DNA of 64,000 bases from Lentzea cavernae (lineage in GTDB: Bacteria > Actinomycetota > Actinomycetes > Mycobacteriales > Pseudonocardiaceae), in contig NZ_BNAR01000004.1 in assembly GCF_014653695.1 (NCBI RefSeq), positions 638,645 to 702,644 on the forward strand, written 5' to 3'. A program made the position numbers and the translations under genes. Below are positions 15,286 to 23,330 of the stretch, in pieces (the stretch's first letter is position 1; the number at the start of each line of letters is the position of its first letter). Below the pieces are notes generated by a model. It saw only the letters and a program-made list of their open reading frames with translations. It was not told the origin of the DNA and did not search any database.

Positions 15286-16362
15286 TCAGGCGTTCTCGAT
15301 CGCGGTGACGACGGCCTGGGTGAAGCCGCTGCAGGACGCCGTGCCGCCGAGGTCGCGGGTGCTCGTGCCACCGGTCACCGTGGACGTGACGCCTGCCTCC
15401 ACCCGTGCGGCGGCGTCGCGCAGGCGCGGGTCGTCGTGCCTGCCCGCCAGCCACTCCAGGAGCATCGCGCCCGAGTGGATCATGGCGATCGGGTTGGCGG
15501 CGTCCTGGCCCGCGATGTCCGGCGCGGAGCCGTGCGCGGCCTGTGCCATGGCGTGGGTGTCGGAGGAGTTCACCGACGCGGCGATGCCGAGCGAACCGGC
15601 GATCTCACCGGCCAGGTCGGAGAGGATGTCGCCGAACATGTTCTCGGTGACGATCACGTCGAACCGGTCGGCGCGGCGCACGAGGTGCACGGTCATGGCG
15701 TCGATGTGGAAGTCGTCCACGGTGACGTCCGGATACTGCGCGGCGATCTCGCGGCAGACGTCGCGGAACAAGCCGGTGGTCAGCCGGAGCACGTTGGCCT
15801 TGTGCACGATCGTGACGCGCTTGTCGCGCTGCATGGCCAGTTCGAACGCGGTGCGGGCGATCCGTTCGGTGGCGGCACGGGTGATGATGCCCATCGCGAC
15901 GGCCACGTCCGGGGTGGGCATGTACTCACCGGTGCCCGCGAAGGTGTTGCGGTCGGCGTAGAAGCCCTCGGTGTTCTCCCGCACGATCACCAGGTCGGTG
16001 CCGGGCACGACCGCGTTGCCGCCGGGAAAAGCCTTGGCGGGACGCACGTTCGCGTACAGGTCGAAGTGCTTGCGGATCACGCCGCTGGGGTTGAGCTGCG
16101 AGCGGAACGGCTGCGGGTAGGCCACGCTGTCGTGCGGGCCGAGCAGCCACCCGTCCAGCTCGCCCAACGCGTCGAGCGTCTCCTGCGGGGTGTGGGCGCC
16201 GTGGGTCTCGATCGCCGCTGCCCCCAGCGGGAGTTCGGTCCACTCGGCGGGTTCGACGCCGGCCGCGCGCAGGGCCGCGTCGAGGACGGTGACGGTGGCG
16301 GGCACGATCTCCGGTCCGATGCCGTCACCGTGCAGGACGCCGAGGCGGTAGGGCTTGCTCAT
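15286..16362 (-). CDS. Isopropylmalate/tartrate/isocitrate dehydrogenase-family enzyme
   Basis: A 358-residue beta-decarboxylating dehydrogenase, which oxidises a (2R,3S)-type 3-hydroxy acid with a 2-carboxylate to a keto acid and CO2. Family motifs are GVLHGDGIGPEI, NPSGVIRKHFDLYANVRP, IVRENTEGFYAD, VHKANVLR, DAMTVHLVRR and the metal-binding ENMFGDILSDL, then AAHGSAPDIAGQ. The substrate loop GPHDSVAYPQPFRSQLNPSG differs from that of leucine-pathway IPMDH, and the setting (transporter, GntR, aldolase-type genes) is catabolic, so this is more likely a tartrate/malate-type or other hydroxy-diacid dehydrogenase than LeuB. It is the second gene of the operon that starts with the cupin. Confidence 0.82.
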   Translation of the reverse strand: MSKPYRLGVLHGDGIGPEIVPATVTVLDAALRAAGVEPAEWTELPLGAAAIETHGAHTPQETLDALGELDGWLLGPHDSVAYPQPFRSQLNPSGVIRKHFDLYANVRPAKAFPGGNAVVPGTDLVIVRENTEGFYADRNTFAGTGEYMPTPDVAVAMGIITRAATERIARTAFELAMQRDKRVTIVHKANVLRLTTGLFRDVCREIAAQYPDVTVDDFHIDAMTVHLVRRADRFDVIVTENMFGDILSDLAGEIAGSLGIAASVNSSDTHAMAQAAHGSAPDIAGQDAANPIAMIHSGAMLLEWLAGRHDDPRLRDAAARVEAGVTSTVTGGTSTRDLGGTASCSGFTQAVVTAIENA

Positions 16363-16378
16363 GTCGGATCTGCCTTTC

Positions 16379-16789
16379 TCAGCGGGCGTGTTCGGCGTCG
16401 ACGCGGGTGGTCAGGCCGGTCGCGACGATCGTGCGGGTGGCCTCGACGGAGGCGTAGGTCCACAGGATGCGCATCGGGGCGGTGTCCGAGGCGTTGCGGA
16501 AGCGGTGGGGCACGCCCGCGTCGACGAAGGTGGTGTCGAAACGGGTGAGGTGGTGCTCCACGCCGTCGATCTCGACGACGGCGTCGCCCTCGAGGATCAC
16601 GACGCTCTCCGGGCAGTTGTGCGTGTGCAGCGGGATGCCCGCACCGCCCGCGAACAGCGTCTGTCCATTCAGGAACGCCATCGCGCCGCGCGCCCTGGTC
16701 ACGAGCGGGATCGTGCTGGCGCCGCCGCCGCGTGAGAACGCGGGCAGCTCGGCCGCGCGGAGCACCGAGGCGGGGAAGGTCTCGTTCAT
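16379..16789 (-). CDS. Cupin-domain protein
   Basis: A 136-residue single-cupin protein. The metal-site motifs are visible: GIPLHTHNCPESVVILEGDAVVE (His, His, Glu) and later VDAGVPHRFRNASD (His). It could be a small-molecule isomerase, epimerase or dioxygenase; nothing distinguishes these. It is the first gene of the minus-strand operon cupin-dehydrogenase-racemase-like-(aldolase)-RraA, 16 bp ahead of the dehydrogenase. No strong ribosome binding site precedes the ATG; a GTG further upstream in frame is possible but would enter the operator-side spacer. Transcription probably starts near the operator at 16840-16867. Confidence 0.78.
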   Translation of the reverse strand: MNETFPASVLRAAELPAFSRGGGASTIPLVTRARGAMAFLNGQTLFAGGAGIPLHTHNCPESVVILEGDAVVEIDGVEHHLTRFDTTFVDAGVPHRFRNASDTAPMRILWTYASVEATRTIVATGLTTRVDAEHAR

Positions 16790-16839
16790 CGCAGGGTCCG
16801 ATCCGGGTTTCGAGGTGGTGACGCCACCGTAACCCGGTC

Positions 16840-16867
16840 TTGGTATTTTGCCAACAAGTAATACCAA
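16840..16867. promoter_or_regulatory. GntR operator 1 (between cupin and gntR)
   Basis: TTGGTATT and AATACCAA form a perfect 8-bp inverted repeat separated by 12 bp. The same GGTATT-N12-AATACC arrangement recurs at 17875-17902. It lies in the divergent spacer of the cupin operon and the regulator gene, so autoregulation and operon control are both expected. Confidence 0.7.
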
Positions 16868-16937
16868 CGAGGTGACCCGCGTCTCGGCGCCGGGCCGTAG
16901 ACTGCGGGCGAACGAACACCCCCGCGAGGATGGACGC

Positions 16938-17810
16938 ATGCCGCCGACTCAGCTCACCCGTCAGGTCGCCGCGCGCATCGTCGACTACATCCGCGCGGAG
17001 CAGGTCGCCGCCGGAACCCGTCTCGTCGAGCGCACCCTGGCCGACCAGCTGCGCGTCTCCCGGTCGCCGGTGCGCAACGCACTGCGCCTGCTCGCCGACT
17101 CGGGCGCGGTCGCCGAGGCCGAGCGCGGCGGTTACACCGTCCTCGACGCCGACCTCCCGCTCGACCTCGCCGAGGACGCGGAGGACGGCGCGGACGAGGC
17201 CGTCTACCTGGCGATCGCCTCCGACCGCCTGGACGGCGCGCTGCCCGACCGCATCACCGAGAGCGCGCTGGTCCGGCAGTACGGCCTCACCCCGGCGCAG
17301 CTCAACCGCATCCTGCGCCGGGCGTCGTCCGAGGGCTGGATCGAACGGCTGCCCGGCTACGGCTGGGAGTTCCGGCCGACGCTGACCTCCGAGCAGTCCT
17401 ATGCGGACAGTTACCGCTTCCGCCTGACCATCGAACCGGCGGCGATCCTCGAACCGACGTTCGTGCTTGACCGCCAGGCGATCGAGCAGGTGCGCGACCA
17501 GCAGCAGCGGCTCGCGGACGGGGCGATCCACGAGCTGGACAACGTCGAGCTGTTCAACATCAACCACGTCTTCCACGAGACGATCGCGGAGTGCAGCCGC
17601 AACGGGTTCTTCATCGAGGCGCTGCGCCGGGTCGACAACCTGCGCCGCCTGGTCGAGTACCGCCGCAGGCTGCCGCGCGACCGCGGCGTGGTGCGGTGCC
17701 GCGAGCACGTGGAGATCGCCGACCTGCTGCTGGCCGGACGCCAGGCCGAGGCGGCCGAGCGCATGCGTGAGCACCTCAGCTCCGTCACCACTGAGAAGAC
17801 CGTCTCCTAG
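16938..17810 (+). CDS. GntR-family regulator with two tandem winged-helix domains
   Basis: A 290-residue regulator. Residues about 5-75 form a GntR winged helix (ADQLRVSRSPVRNALRLLADSGAV). Residues about 88-155 form a second one (ESALVRQYGLTPAQLNRILR, then ASSEGWIERLPGYGWEFRP). The rest is an all-helical FCD-type effector domain with FRLTIEPAAILEP, NHVFHETIAECSRN and the C-terminal REHVEIADLLLAGRQAEAAERMREHL. FCD domains bind carboxylic acids through metal-liganding His/Asp, in keeping with the organic-acid genes around it. Two DNA-binding domains per chain may explain the long operator (half-sites 12 bp apart). Confidence 0.87.
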   Translation: MPPTQLTRQVAARIVDYIRAEQVAAGTRLVERTLADQLRVSRSPVRNALRLLADSGAVAEAERGGYTVLDADLPLDLAEDAEDGADEAVYLAIASDRLDGALPDRITESALVRQYGLTPAQLNRILRRASSEGWIERLPGYGWEFRPTLTSEQSYADSYRFRLTIEPAAILEPTFVLDRQAIEQVRDQQQRLADGAIHELDNVELFNINHVFHETIAECSRNGFFIEALRRVDNLRRLVEYRRRLPRDRGVVRCREHVEIADLLLAGRQAEAAERMREHLSSVTTEKTVS

Positions 17811-17874
17811 CAGCCAGAACACGCCATCCCGTGATCCACGATCACCTACCGCGGGTGTGTTGCGACCAAGATTC

Positions 17875-17902
17875 TTGGTACTTCCTACTTGTAAAATACC
17901 GA
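17875..17902. promoter_or_regulatory. GntR operator 2 (upstream of the transporter)
   Basis: TTGGTACT, 12 bp, AATACCGA: the GGTACT-N12-AATACC core has the same half-sites and exact spacing as operator 1, with one mismatch in the arms. It lies about 116 bp upstream of the CitMHS transporter start in an otherwise empty 208-bp spacer. Confidence 0.68.
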
Positions 17903-18018
17903 GCAGCGACCTACTGTCGCCTCCACCGCACCCGGACCCGACGGCCGGTCGGCGCGGCACGAACCGCGCTCCGGCCTCCCGGCCCACGTTCCCCATCCGC
18001 GCGAGTGGAGAAGCAAAG

Positions 18019-19371
18019 ATGCTTGCCGTTCTCGGTTTTCTCACGCTGGGCACGTTCATGGTGCTCGTGCTGCGCAAGTACGCCACGGCGTTCGTCGCGA
18101 TCATCGCGGCGCCGGTCGTCTTCGCGATCATCGCCGGCCGCGGCGGTGATCTCGGGGACATGGCCGTCAGCGGTATCAAGACCGTGGCACCGACCGCGAT
18201 CCTGTTGCTGTTCGCGATCCTCTACTTCGGCGTCATGATGGACGCCAGGTTGTTCGACCCGGTGTCCCGCGCCATCATCCGTCTGTCCAAAGGGGATCCA
18301 GTCCGGATCTGCGTGGGCACGGCCGTGCTGGCGCTGCTGGTCGCTCTCGACGGCGACGGCACCACGAGCTACATGATCATCTGCTCGGCGTTCCTGCCGA
18401 TCTACCGCAGGCTCGGCATCAACCCACTGGTCATCGCCACGATCGCGACCATGGCGCTGGGCGCGGTGTCCGGCTCCACCCCGTGGGGCGGCGCGGCGAC
18501 GCGGGCCATCAGCGTCCTGCACCTCGACGCCACGGCCTACTTCGTGCCGTTCCTGCCCTCGCTCGCGCTGACCGGCGGCGTCATCGTGCTCATCGCCTAT
18601 CTGCTCGGCCGGCGCCAGCGCCGCCGCGTCGACCCGCTCGTGATCGCCGAGGTGGCCCAGGAGATCGCCGCCAACCGCAGCCGCGGCGGTGGCACCACGA
18701 CGATCACCGGCGGATCCGACAGCGGAGACGACCACGACGAACCCGAGTCCGTCACGCCCCGGTGGAGGATGTGGTTCAACGCCGGCCTCACCGCACTGCT
18801 GCTGGTCCTGCTCGTCCTGGGCGTCGCCCCGCTGGTCACGCTGTTCATCGCCGGGTTCGTCATCGCCCTGCTGGTCAACCACCCGAAGCTCACCGAGCAG
18901 GGCGACGTCATCAAGCGACACGCCTCCAGCGCCGTTCCCGTGGTGGTGCTCGCGCTGGCCGCGGGCATCTTCACCGGCATCCTCACCGACACCGGCATGG
19001 TCGAGGCGATGGCGAAGTCGATGCTGTCGATCGTCCCCGACGGCATGGGCAACCTGATCCCGGTGTTCACCGCCGTCATCGGACTGCCGCTGAGCTTCTT
19101 CATGTCCAACGACGCCTACTTCTTCGGCGTGCTGCCCGTTCTCGCCGAGTCCGCGGCCCAGTTCGGCATCCCCGCCGACGAGATCGCCCGCGCCGGCGTC
19201 ATCGGCCAGATGCTGCACTCCGTCGGCCCGGCCTCCGCGCCGCTGTGGGTGCTGCTCGGCCTGGTCAAGCGCGACCTCGGCGACTTCCAGCGGTTCGCCC
19301 TTCTCCCGGTCACGCTCGGATCGCTGGCCTGGATCGTCTTCGCCGTGCTCACCGGCGCCATCAGCATCTGA
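18019..19371 (+). CDS. CitMHS-family organic acid transporter (citrate-Mg2+:H+ symporter type)
   Basis: A 450-residue membrane protein with about 12 predicted helices and a charged central loop (residues 195-245, ending DDHDEPESVTPRW). The segments ALDGDGTTSYMIICSAFLP, GAVSGSTPWGGAATRA and LSFFMSNDAYFFGVLPVL are characteristic of the CitMHS family, which imports citrate or related acids as metal complexes with protons. The next gene is an aldehyde dehydrogenase 14 bp away; together they form the plus-strand arm of the organic-acid locus. GntR operator 2 precedes it. Substrate within the di/tricarboxylate class is not determinable. Confidence 0.85.
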   Translation: MLAVLGFLTLGTFMVLVLRKYATAFVAIIAAPVVFAIIAGRGGDLGDMAVSGIKTVAPTAILLLFAILYFGVMMDARLFDPVSRAIIRLSKGDPVRICVGTAVLALLVALDGDGTTSYMIICSAFLPIYRRLGINPLVIATIATMALGAVSGSTPWGGAATRAISVLHLDATAYFVPFLPSLALTGGVIVLIAYLLGRRQRRRVDPLVIAEVAQEIAANRSRGGGTTTITGGSDSGDDHDEPESVTPRWRMWFNAGLTALLLVLLVLGVAPLVTLFIAGFVIALLVNHPKLTEQGDVIKRHASSAVPVVVLALAAGIFTGILTDTGMVEAMAKSMLSIVPDGMGNLIPVFTAVIGLPLSFFMSNDAYFFGVLPVLAESAAQFGIPADEIARAGVIGQMLHSVGPASAPLWVLLGLVKRDLGDFQRFALLPVTLGSLAWIVFAVLTGAISI

Positions 19372-19385
19372 CGAGGAGTCCTCCC

Positions 19386-20747
19386 ATGAGCACGATCACC
19401 ACCGTCGACCCCGCCACCGGCGCACCACTGGCCGAACACCGGGCTTTCACACCGTCCGAAGTGGACAACGCGATCGCCGCCACCCGGTCCGCCGCGGACG
19501 TCTGGGCCGCCACGCCGCTGCCGCGCCGCCTCGCGCACCTGCGGGTCCTGGCAGGGGAACTGCGCGCCTCGCAGGACTCCCTGGCCGCCCTGATCACCTC
19601 CGAGATGGGCAAGCCGGTCGCCGAGGCACTGGGCGAGGTGGAGAAGTCCGCCATCACGGCCGAGTACTACGCCGCCAACGCCGAGCAGATCCTCGCCGAC
19701 GAGCCCGTCGACGTCGGCCCCGGTACGCGGGCCTGGATCCGGTACGAACCCCTGGGCGTGGTCTTCGCGGTGATGCCGTGGAACTTCCCGCTGTGGCAGG
19801 TGATGCGCTTCGCGGTGCCGACGCTGGCCGCCGGGAACACCGTGCTGCTCAAGCACTCCCCCAACGTCACCGGCAGCGCGCTCGCGATCCAGGACCTCGT
19901 CGCCCGCGCAGGGTTCCCGCCCGGTGCGCTGACGACGCTCGTCGTCGCCGAACCCGACGTGCCCGCCGTCAGCGAGCGGATCATCGCCGACGACCGCGTC
20001 GCCGCCGTCACGCTCACCGGCAGCAACCGGGCGGGCGCGGCGGTCGGAGCGGCGGCGGGCCGCGCGGCGAAGAAGTCCGTTCTGGAACTGGGCGGTTCCG
20101 ATCCGTTCATCGTGCTGGACGACGCCGACCTGGACGCGGCCGCCACCGCCGCCGTGCGCGCCCGGTTCACCAACGCCGGTCAGAGTTGCGTGTGCGCCAA
20201 GCGGTTCCTGCTCCACGACGCCATCGCCGACGAGTTCACCGCCCGGTTCGTCGACAGGACGCGCGCGCTGACCGTGGGGCCGCTGGCCCGCGCCGACCTG
20301 CGCGACCAGCTCCACGCCCAGGTCGAGAAGTCGGTGGGCCAGGGCGCGACCCTGCTGCTCGGCGGCAACCCGGTCGACGGACCCGGCTACTTCTACGAGC
20401 CGACCGTCCTCGCCGGCACGGGTCCCGGTGTCGTCGCGTTCGACGAGGAGACCTTCGGCCCCGTCGCCGCGCTGGCCACCGGCGCCGACGACGCGGAACT
20501 CGCGGACCTGGCCAACGCGAGCGAGTACGGGCTCGGGGTGAGCATCTGGAGCGCCGACCCGGACCGGGCGCTGCGGCTGGCGGGAACCATCACGAGCGGT
20601 GCGGTTTTCGTCAACGCGATCGTCGCGTCCGATCCGCGTCTGCCCTTCGGCGGCACCAAGCGCAGCGGGCACGGACGGGAACTCGCCGCCGCCGGCATCC
20701 GCGAGTTCACGACCGTCCGCACGTACTGGCTGAGCGGTTCGGTGTAA
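19386..20747 (+). CDS. NAD(P)-dependent aldehyde dehydrogenase (succinate-semialdehyde dehydrogenase type)
   Basis: A 453-residue aldehyde dehydrogenase oxidising an aldehyde or semialdehyde to the acid. [10 protein letters not shown] forms the nucleotide-binding and oxyanion region, LELGGSDP carries the general base Glu234, [11 protein letters not shown] the nucleophile Cys268, and [15 protein letters not shown] is the C-terminal motif. The compact length and N-terminus ([13 protein letters not shown]) fit the GabD-type succinate-semialdehyde group. It is coupled to the transporter and is probably the final oxidative step for an aldehyde released by the RraA or former class II aldolase; that link is inference. 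Confidence 0.85.
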   Translation: MSTITTVDPATGAPLAEHRAFTPSEVDNAIAATRSAADVWAATPLPRRLAHLRVLAGELRASQDSLAALITSEMGKPVAEALGEVEKSAITAEYYAANAEQILADEPVDVGPGTRAWIRYEPLGVVFAVMPWNFPLWQVMRFAVPTLAAGNTVLLKHSPNVTGSALAIQDLVARAGFPPGALTTLVVAEPDVPAVSERIIADDRVAAVTLTGSNRAGAAVGAAAGRAAKKSVLELGGSDPFIVLDDADLDAAATAAVRARFTNAGQSCVCAKRFLLHDAIADEFTARFVDRTRALTVGPLARADLRDQLHAQVEKSVGQGATLLLGGNPVDGPGYFYEPTVLAGTGPGVVAFDEETFGPVAALATGADDAELADLANASEYGLGVSIWSADPDRALRLAGTITSGAVFVNAIVASDPRLPFGGTKRSGHGRELAAAGIREFTTVRTYWLSGSV

Positions 20748-20805
20748 CGAAGATTCATCGCCGACCGAAGTCCGGGCATCAGGAAAGCTCCGGGAGGCCG
20801 CCCAC

Positions 20806-22713
20806 ATGCCCAAGATCAGCAGACGCACGGTTCTGAAGGCCGGTGGCACCGCCGCCGCACTGACCGCCGTCGGGGTCAACGCCGGAACCGCGCACGCCGA
20901 CGCGCCGACGGGCGCGAGTTTCGTCAACATCATCGCGCACTCCGACGACGACCTGCTGTTCATCAACCCGGACATCCAGCCGGCGATCCTGTCCGGCTGT
21001 CCGGTGCGGACGATCGTGCTCACCGCCGACGAGTACAACGGCACCGACGACCTGACCCGCGAGCAGCTCTCCGCCGAGCTGCACAAGGGGCAGCGCAACG
21101 CCTACGCGTCCCTCGCGGGAGTGGCCAGCACGTGGACCCGCACCGCGCTGGTCGTGGCGGGCAGGACGGTCGAGATCAACACCCTCGACGGCAAGCCGAA
21201 CGTGCAGCTGGTCTACCTGAACCTGCCCGACGGTGGCGACGACCTGCACATCGACGCCCTCACGAACCTGTGGAACAGCACGTCCTACAGCACCAGCACG
21301 ATCGTCCCGACCGGCAGCCCCGCGAACCAGGTGCAGAACTACACGCAGTCCACCCTGGTCAACGTCCTCGTGGGACTGTTGCAGCAGTACCAGCCGACCG
21401 TGATCCGGTGCCAGGACCCGCACCCGGACGACCAGCGGTACGCCAACGGCATGCCGGAGCACTGGGACCACATCGCCGCGGCGAAGTTCGCCCAGCGGGC
21501 CGTGAAGACCTACGAGGGACCGATCGGCCGCCCGTACGCGCTGCTCGTGCGCTACCGCTGCTACAACACCCGTCAGTCCCAGCCGAACGTTCCGCTCGCG
21601 CTGCGGACGCCGAAGACCGCCGCCTACAACAAGTACAAGGCGCAGGACCCGCTGACCGGCGACACGTTCGACGTGAACATGTCGCGCAGCTACGAGCGCT
21701 GGCCCGTGGCGCCCCAGTGGGTCGCGCGCGACAGCGCCGGCACGGTGCACGCGTTCATCGCGGCGGGCGACTCGCTGATGTGGTGGCGCCAGCCCACCGG
21801 CGGCGCGTGGGTCGGTCCGACGCTGCTGCTGGCCGGGTCGTTCGCTCCCGGTGTCGCGGTGGCCATGCGCGGTGACAACAGGTTGCAGCTCGCGGTGCTC
21901 GACCTCGACACCGCCGCCATCCGCACCTGCACGCAGACCGCCGCGGGCGCGCAGAGCTTCGGCTCGTGGACCTCGCTCGGCAACCCGAACAGCAGCACGC
22001 CCGCCTACCAGACACCGGTGTTCGGCGTCTCGAACGGCGTCCTGGAGCTGTACGTCGTGAACCGCGCCGGCACCCTGGGCAACAAGTGGCAGGTGGGCAG
22101 CGGTTTCAGCACGAGCTGGGCCACGGCGTCCGGCGGGGGCGGCAAGGCGATGTCCCAGCCCTCCGCGATCACCGCGCCGGGCGGGCGGATGCACGTCTTC
22201 GCCGACGGCAACGGCAACGCGTTCCACTGGTACCAGAACGTCGGCGGCGCGACGACCTACCAGGCGCTGACTGTCGCCGCGCAGAGCACCGCGTCCATCG
22301 GCACGGCGCTGGACGGGAACCGCGTCCGCGTCTTCACCCGCCGCCACGGCGACGGATCCGTCAGCACGTTGCGGGAGCAGACGGCGAACGGCGCGTGGGA
22401 GACGACGCCGCAGAACCTCGGCGGCATGGGCGGAATCGGCCCGGTCGCCGCCGTCACCTCCGGCGGCCGCACGCTCGCGTTCGCGCGCAACGACTCCTAC
22501 GGCCTGAGCATGATCCGCCAGGACGCGGCGGGGAACTTCACGCCGTGGCAGGACCTCGGCGGTTACTTCGAGGGCGCGCCCTCCGCCGTGGTGGACGCGC
22601 AGGGCCTCGTGCGCGTGCTCGCACTCGGTGCCGACATGCGCCTGCACGAACGCGTGCAGACGGCCGTGGGCCCGGACGCGCCGTTCGGCGGCTGGCAGCT
22701 CGCCGGCAACTGA
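20806..22713 (+). CDS. Tat-exported PIG-L deacetylase with C-terminal beta-propeller
   Basis: A 635-residue exported protein. The N-terminus SRRTVLKAGGTAAAL is a twin-arginine signal. Residues about 35-280 are a PIG-L/LmbE domain: IIAHSDDDLLF is the AHxDD zinc motif and EHWDHIAAAKFA supplies the second His site. This family removes N-acetyl groups from GlcNAc-type sugars. Residues about 300-635 contain repeats such as DSLMWWRQPTGGAW, GNAFHWYQNVGG and DSYGLSMIRQDAAGNF, a lectin-like propeller of the same general kind as in the secreted protein at 3.1-4.7 kb. An extracellular glycan or chitin-derived substrate is plausible. GGGAGG precedes the ATG. Confidence 0.82.
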   Translation: MPKISRRTVLKAGGTAAALTAVGVNAGTAHADAPTGASFVNIIAHSDDDLLFINPDIQPAILSGCPVRTIVLTADEYNGTDDLTREQLSAELHKGQRNAYASLAGVASTWTRTALVVAGRTVEINTLDGKPNVQLVYLNLPDGGDDLHIDALTNLWNSTSYSTSTIVPTGSPANQVQNYTQSTLVNVLVGLLQQYQPTVIRCQDPHPDDQRYANGMPEHWDHIAAAKFAQRAVKTYEGPIGRPYALLVRYRCYNTRQSQPNVPLALRTPKTAAYNKYKAQDPLTGDTFDVNMSRSYERWPVAPQWVARDSAGTVHAFIAAGDSLMWWRQPTGGAWVGPTLLLAGSFAPGVAVAMRGDNRLQLAVLDLDTAAIRTCTQTAAGAQSFGSWTSLGNPNSSTPAYQTPVFGVSNGVLELYVVNRAGTLGNKWQVGSGFSTSWATASGGGGKAMSQPSAITAPGGRMHVFADGNGNAFHWYQNVGGATTYQALTVAAQSTASIGTALDGNRVRVFTRRHGDGSVSTLREQTANGAWETTPQNLGGMGGIGPVAAVTSGGRTLAFARNDSYGLSMIRQDAAGNFTPWQDLGGYFEGAPSAVVDAQGLVRVLALGADMRLHERVQTAVGPDAPFGGWQLAGN

Positions 22714-22722
22714 CGACACGGC

Positions 22723-22754
22723 ACGGCGGCGTGCACCGAGGTGCACGCCGCCGT
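22723..22754. terminator. Bidirectional hairpin terminator
   Basis: A perfect 14-bp stem, ACGGCGGCGTGCAC with GTGCACGCCGCCGT, and a CGAG tetraloop between the convergent PIG-L and CsbD genes. Confidence 0.78.
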
Positions 22755-22771
22755 CGTGTGCGTGGAGGAGG

Positions 22772-22948
22772 TCAGTCCTTCTTGAAAGCGTCCTTGACCT
22801 TCTCGACACCTTCCTTGAGGTGACCCTTCGTCTGGTCGGCCTGACCCTCGGCCTCGAGGCCGGTGTCGTCGGTCGCGTTGCCGACGCCTTCCTTGACCTT
22901 GCCCTTGAGCTGGTCGGCCTTGGCGTCGATCTTGTCGTCGGTGCCCAT
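22772..22948 (-). CDS. CsbD-family stress protein
   Basis: A 58-residue hydrophilic, lysine- and aspartate-rich protein: MGTDDKIDAKADQLKGKVKE, then GNATDDTGLEAEGQADQ and a KEGVEKVKDAFKKD end. The repeated KADQLKGKxKE/ADQTKGHLKE pattern is typical of CsbD/YjbJ proteins, abundant general-stress proteins of unknown mechanism, often under sigma-B-type control. GGAAGGAA precedes the ATG. A perfect 19-bp palindrome sits 12 bp upstream of the start. The gene is monocistronic. Confidence 0.85.
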   Translation of the reverse strand: MGTDDKIDAKADQLKGKVKEGVGNATDDTGLEAEGQADQTKGHLKEGVEKVKDAFKKD

Positions 22949-22960
22949 GTTTCCTTCCCG

Positions 22961-22979
22961 GCACCTGAGTCTCAGGTGC
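22961..22979. promoter_or_regulatory. Palindrome in the CsbD leader
   Basis: GCACCTGAG-T-CTCAGGTGC is a perfect 9-bp inverted repeat around one base, ending 12 bp from the CsbD ATG. It could be an operator or form a hairpin in the leader; a 1-nt loop makes the DNA-site reading more likely. Confidence 0.45.
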
Positions 22980-22990
22980 GACGTCTGCTG

Positions 22991-23311
22991 ATGGGTGCCC
23001 CCGCACCCACGGATCCGAAACGCCTCCCGGAAACTTTCGGATGTGATGTCGGAACGGGGCTGATCGCGTTCGCAGCAGTGGTGAGGACGCCCGCACGGGG
23101 CGGCGAGCAGACCGTCGCGTTCATCAAGGGCGCCTGCGACAGGGCCATCGCACTGGCGGGCACCACCGCGGAGATCGCGCACCTCACCCGGCGCCGCGAC
23201 CGACTGGCGCGACACGGCTATCCGGGTGGTTTCTCCCCACCGAACTCGATGTTCATTTGGTGGCTCGTTGACAGACGCGGCGCCGACTCGACAGGCTGCA
23301 CCTCCCTGTGA
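22991..23311 (+). CDS. Possible small hypothetical protein (uncertain)
   Basis: The 382-bp gap between the CsbD gene and the M15 peptidase gene holds one reading frame of up to 106 residues with strong third-position G/C bias in its middle (VRTPARGGEQTVAFIKGACD, then AIALAGTTAEIAHLTRRRDR). The first and last 25 codons lose the bias. It could be a real short gene starting at an internal GTG (23078-23080 or 23081-23083), or the relic of one. No family is recognised and no ribosome binding site is obvious. Confidence 0.3.
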   Translation: MGAPAPTDPKRLPETFGCDVGTGLIAFAAVVRTPARGGEQTVAFIKGACDRAIALAGTTAEIAHLTRRRDRLARHGYPGGFSPPNSMFIWWLVDRRGADSTGCTSL

Positions 23312-23330
23312 TCGAAAGGTGCCGCTTGTC

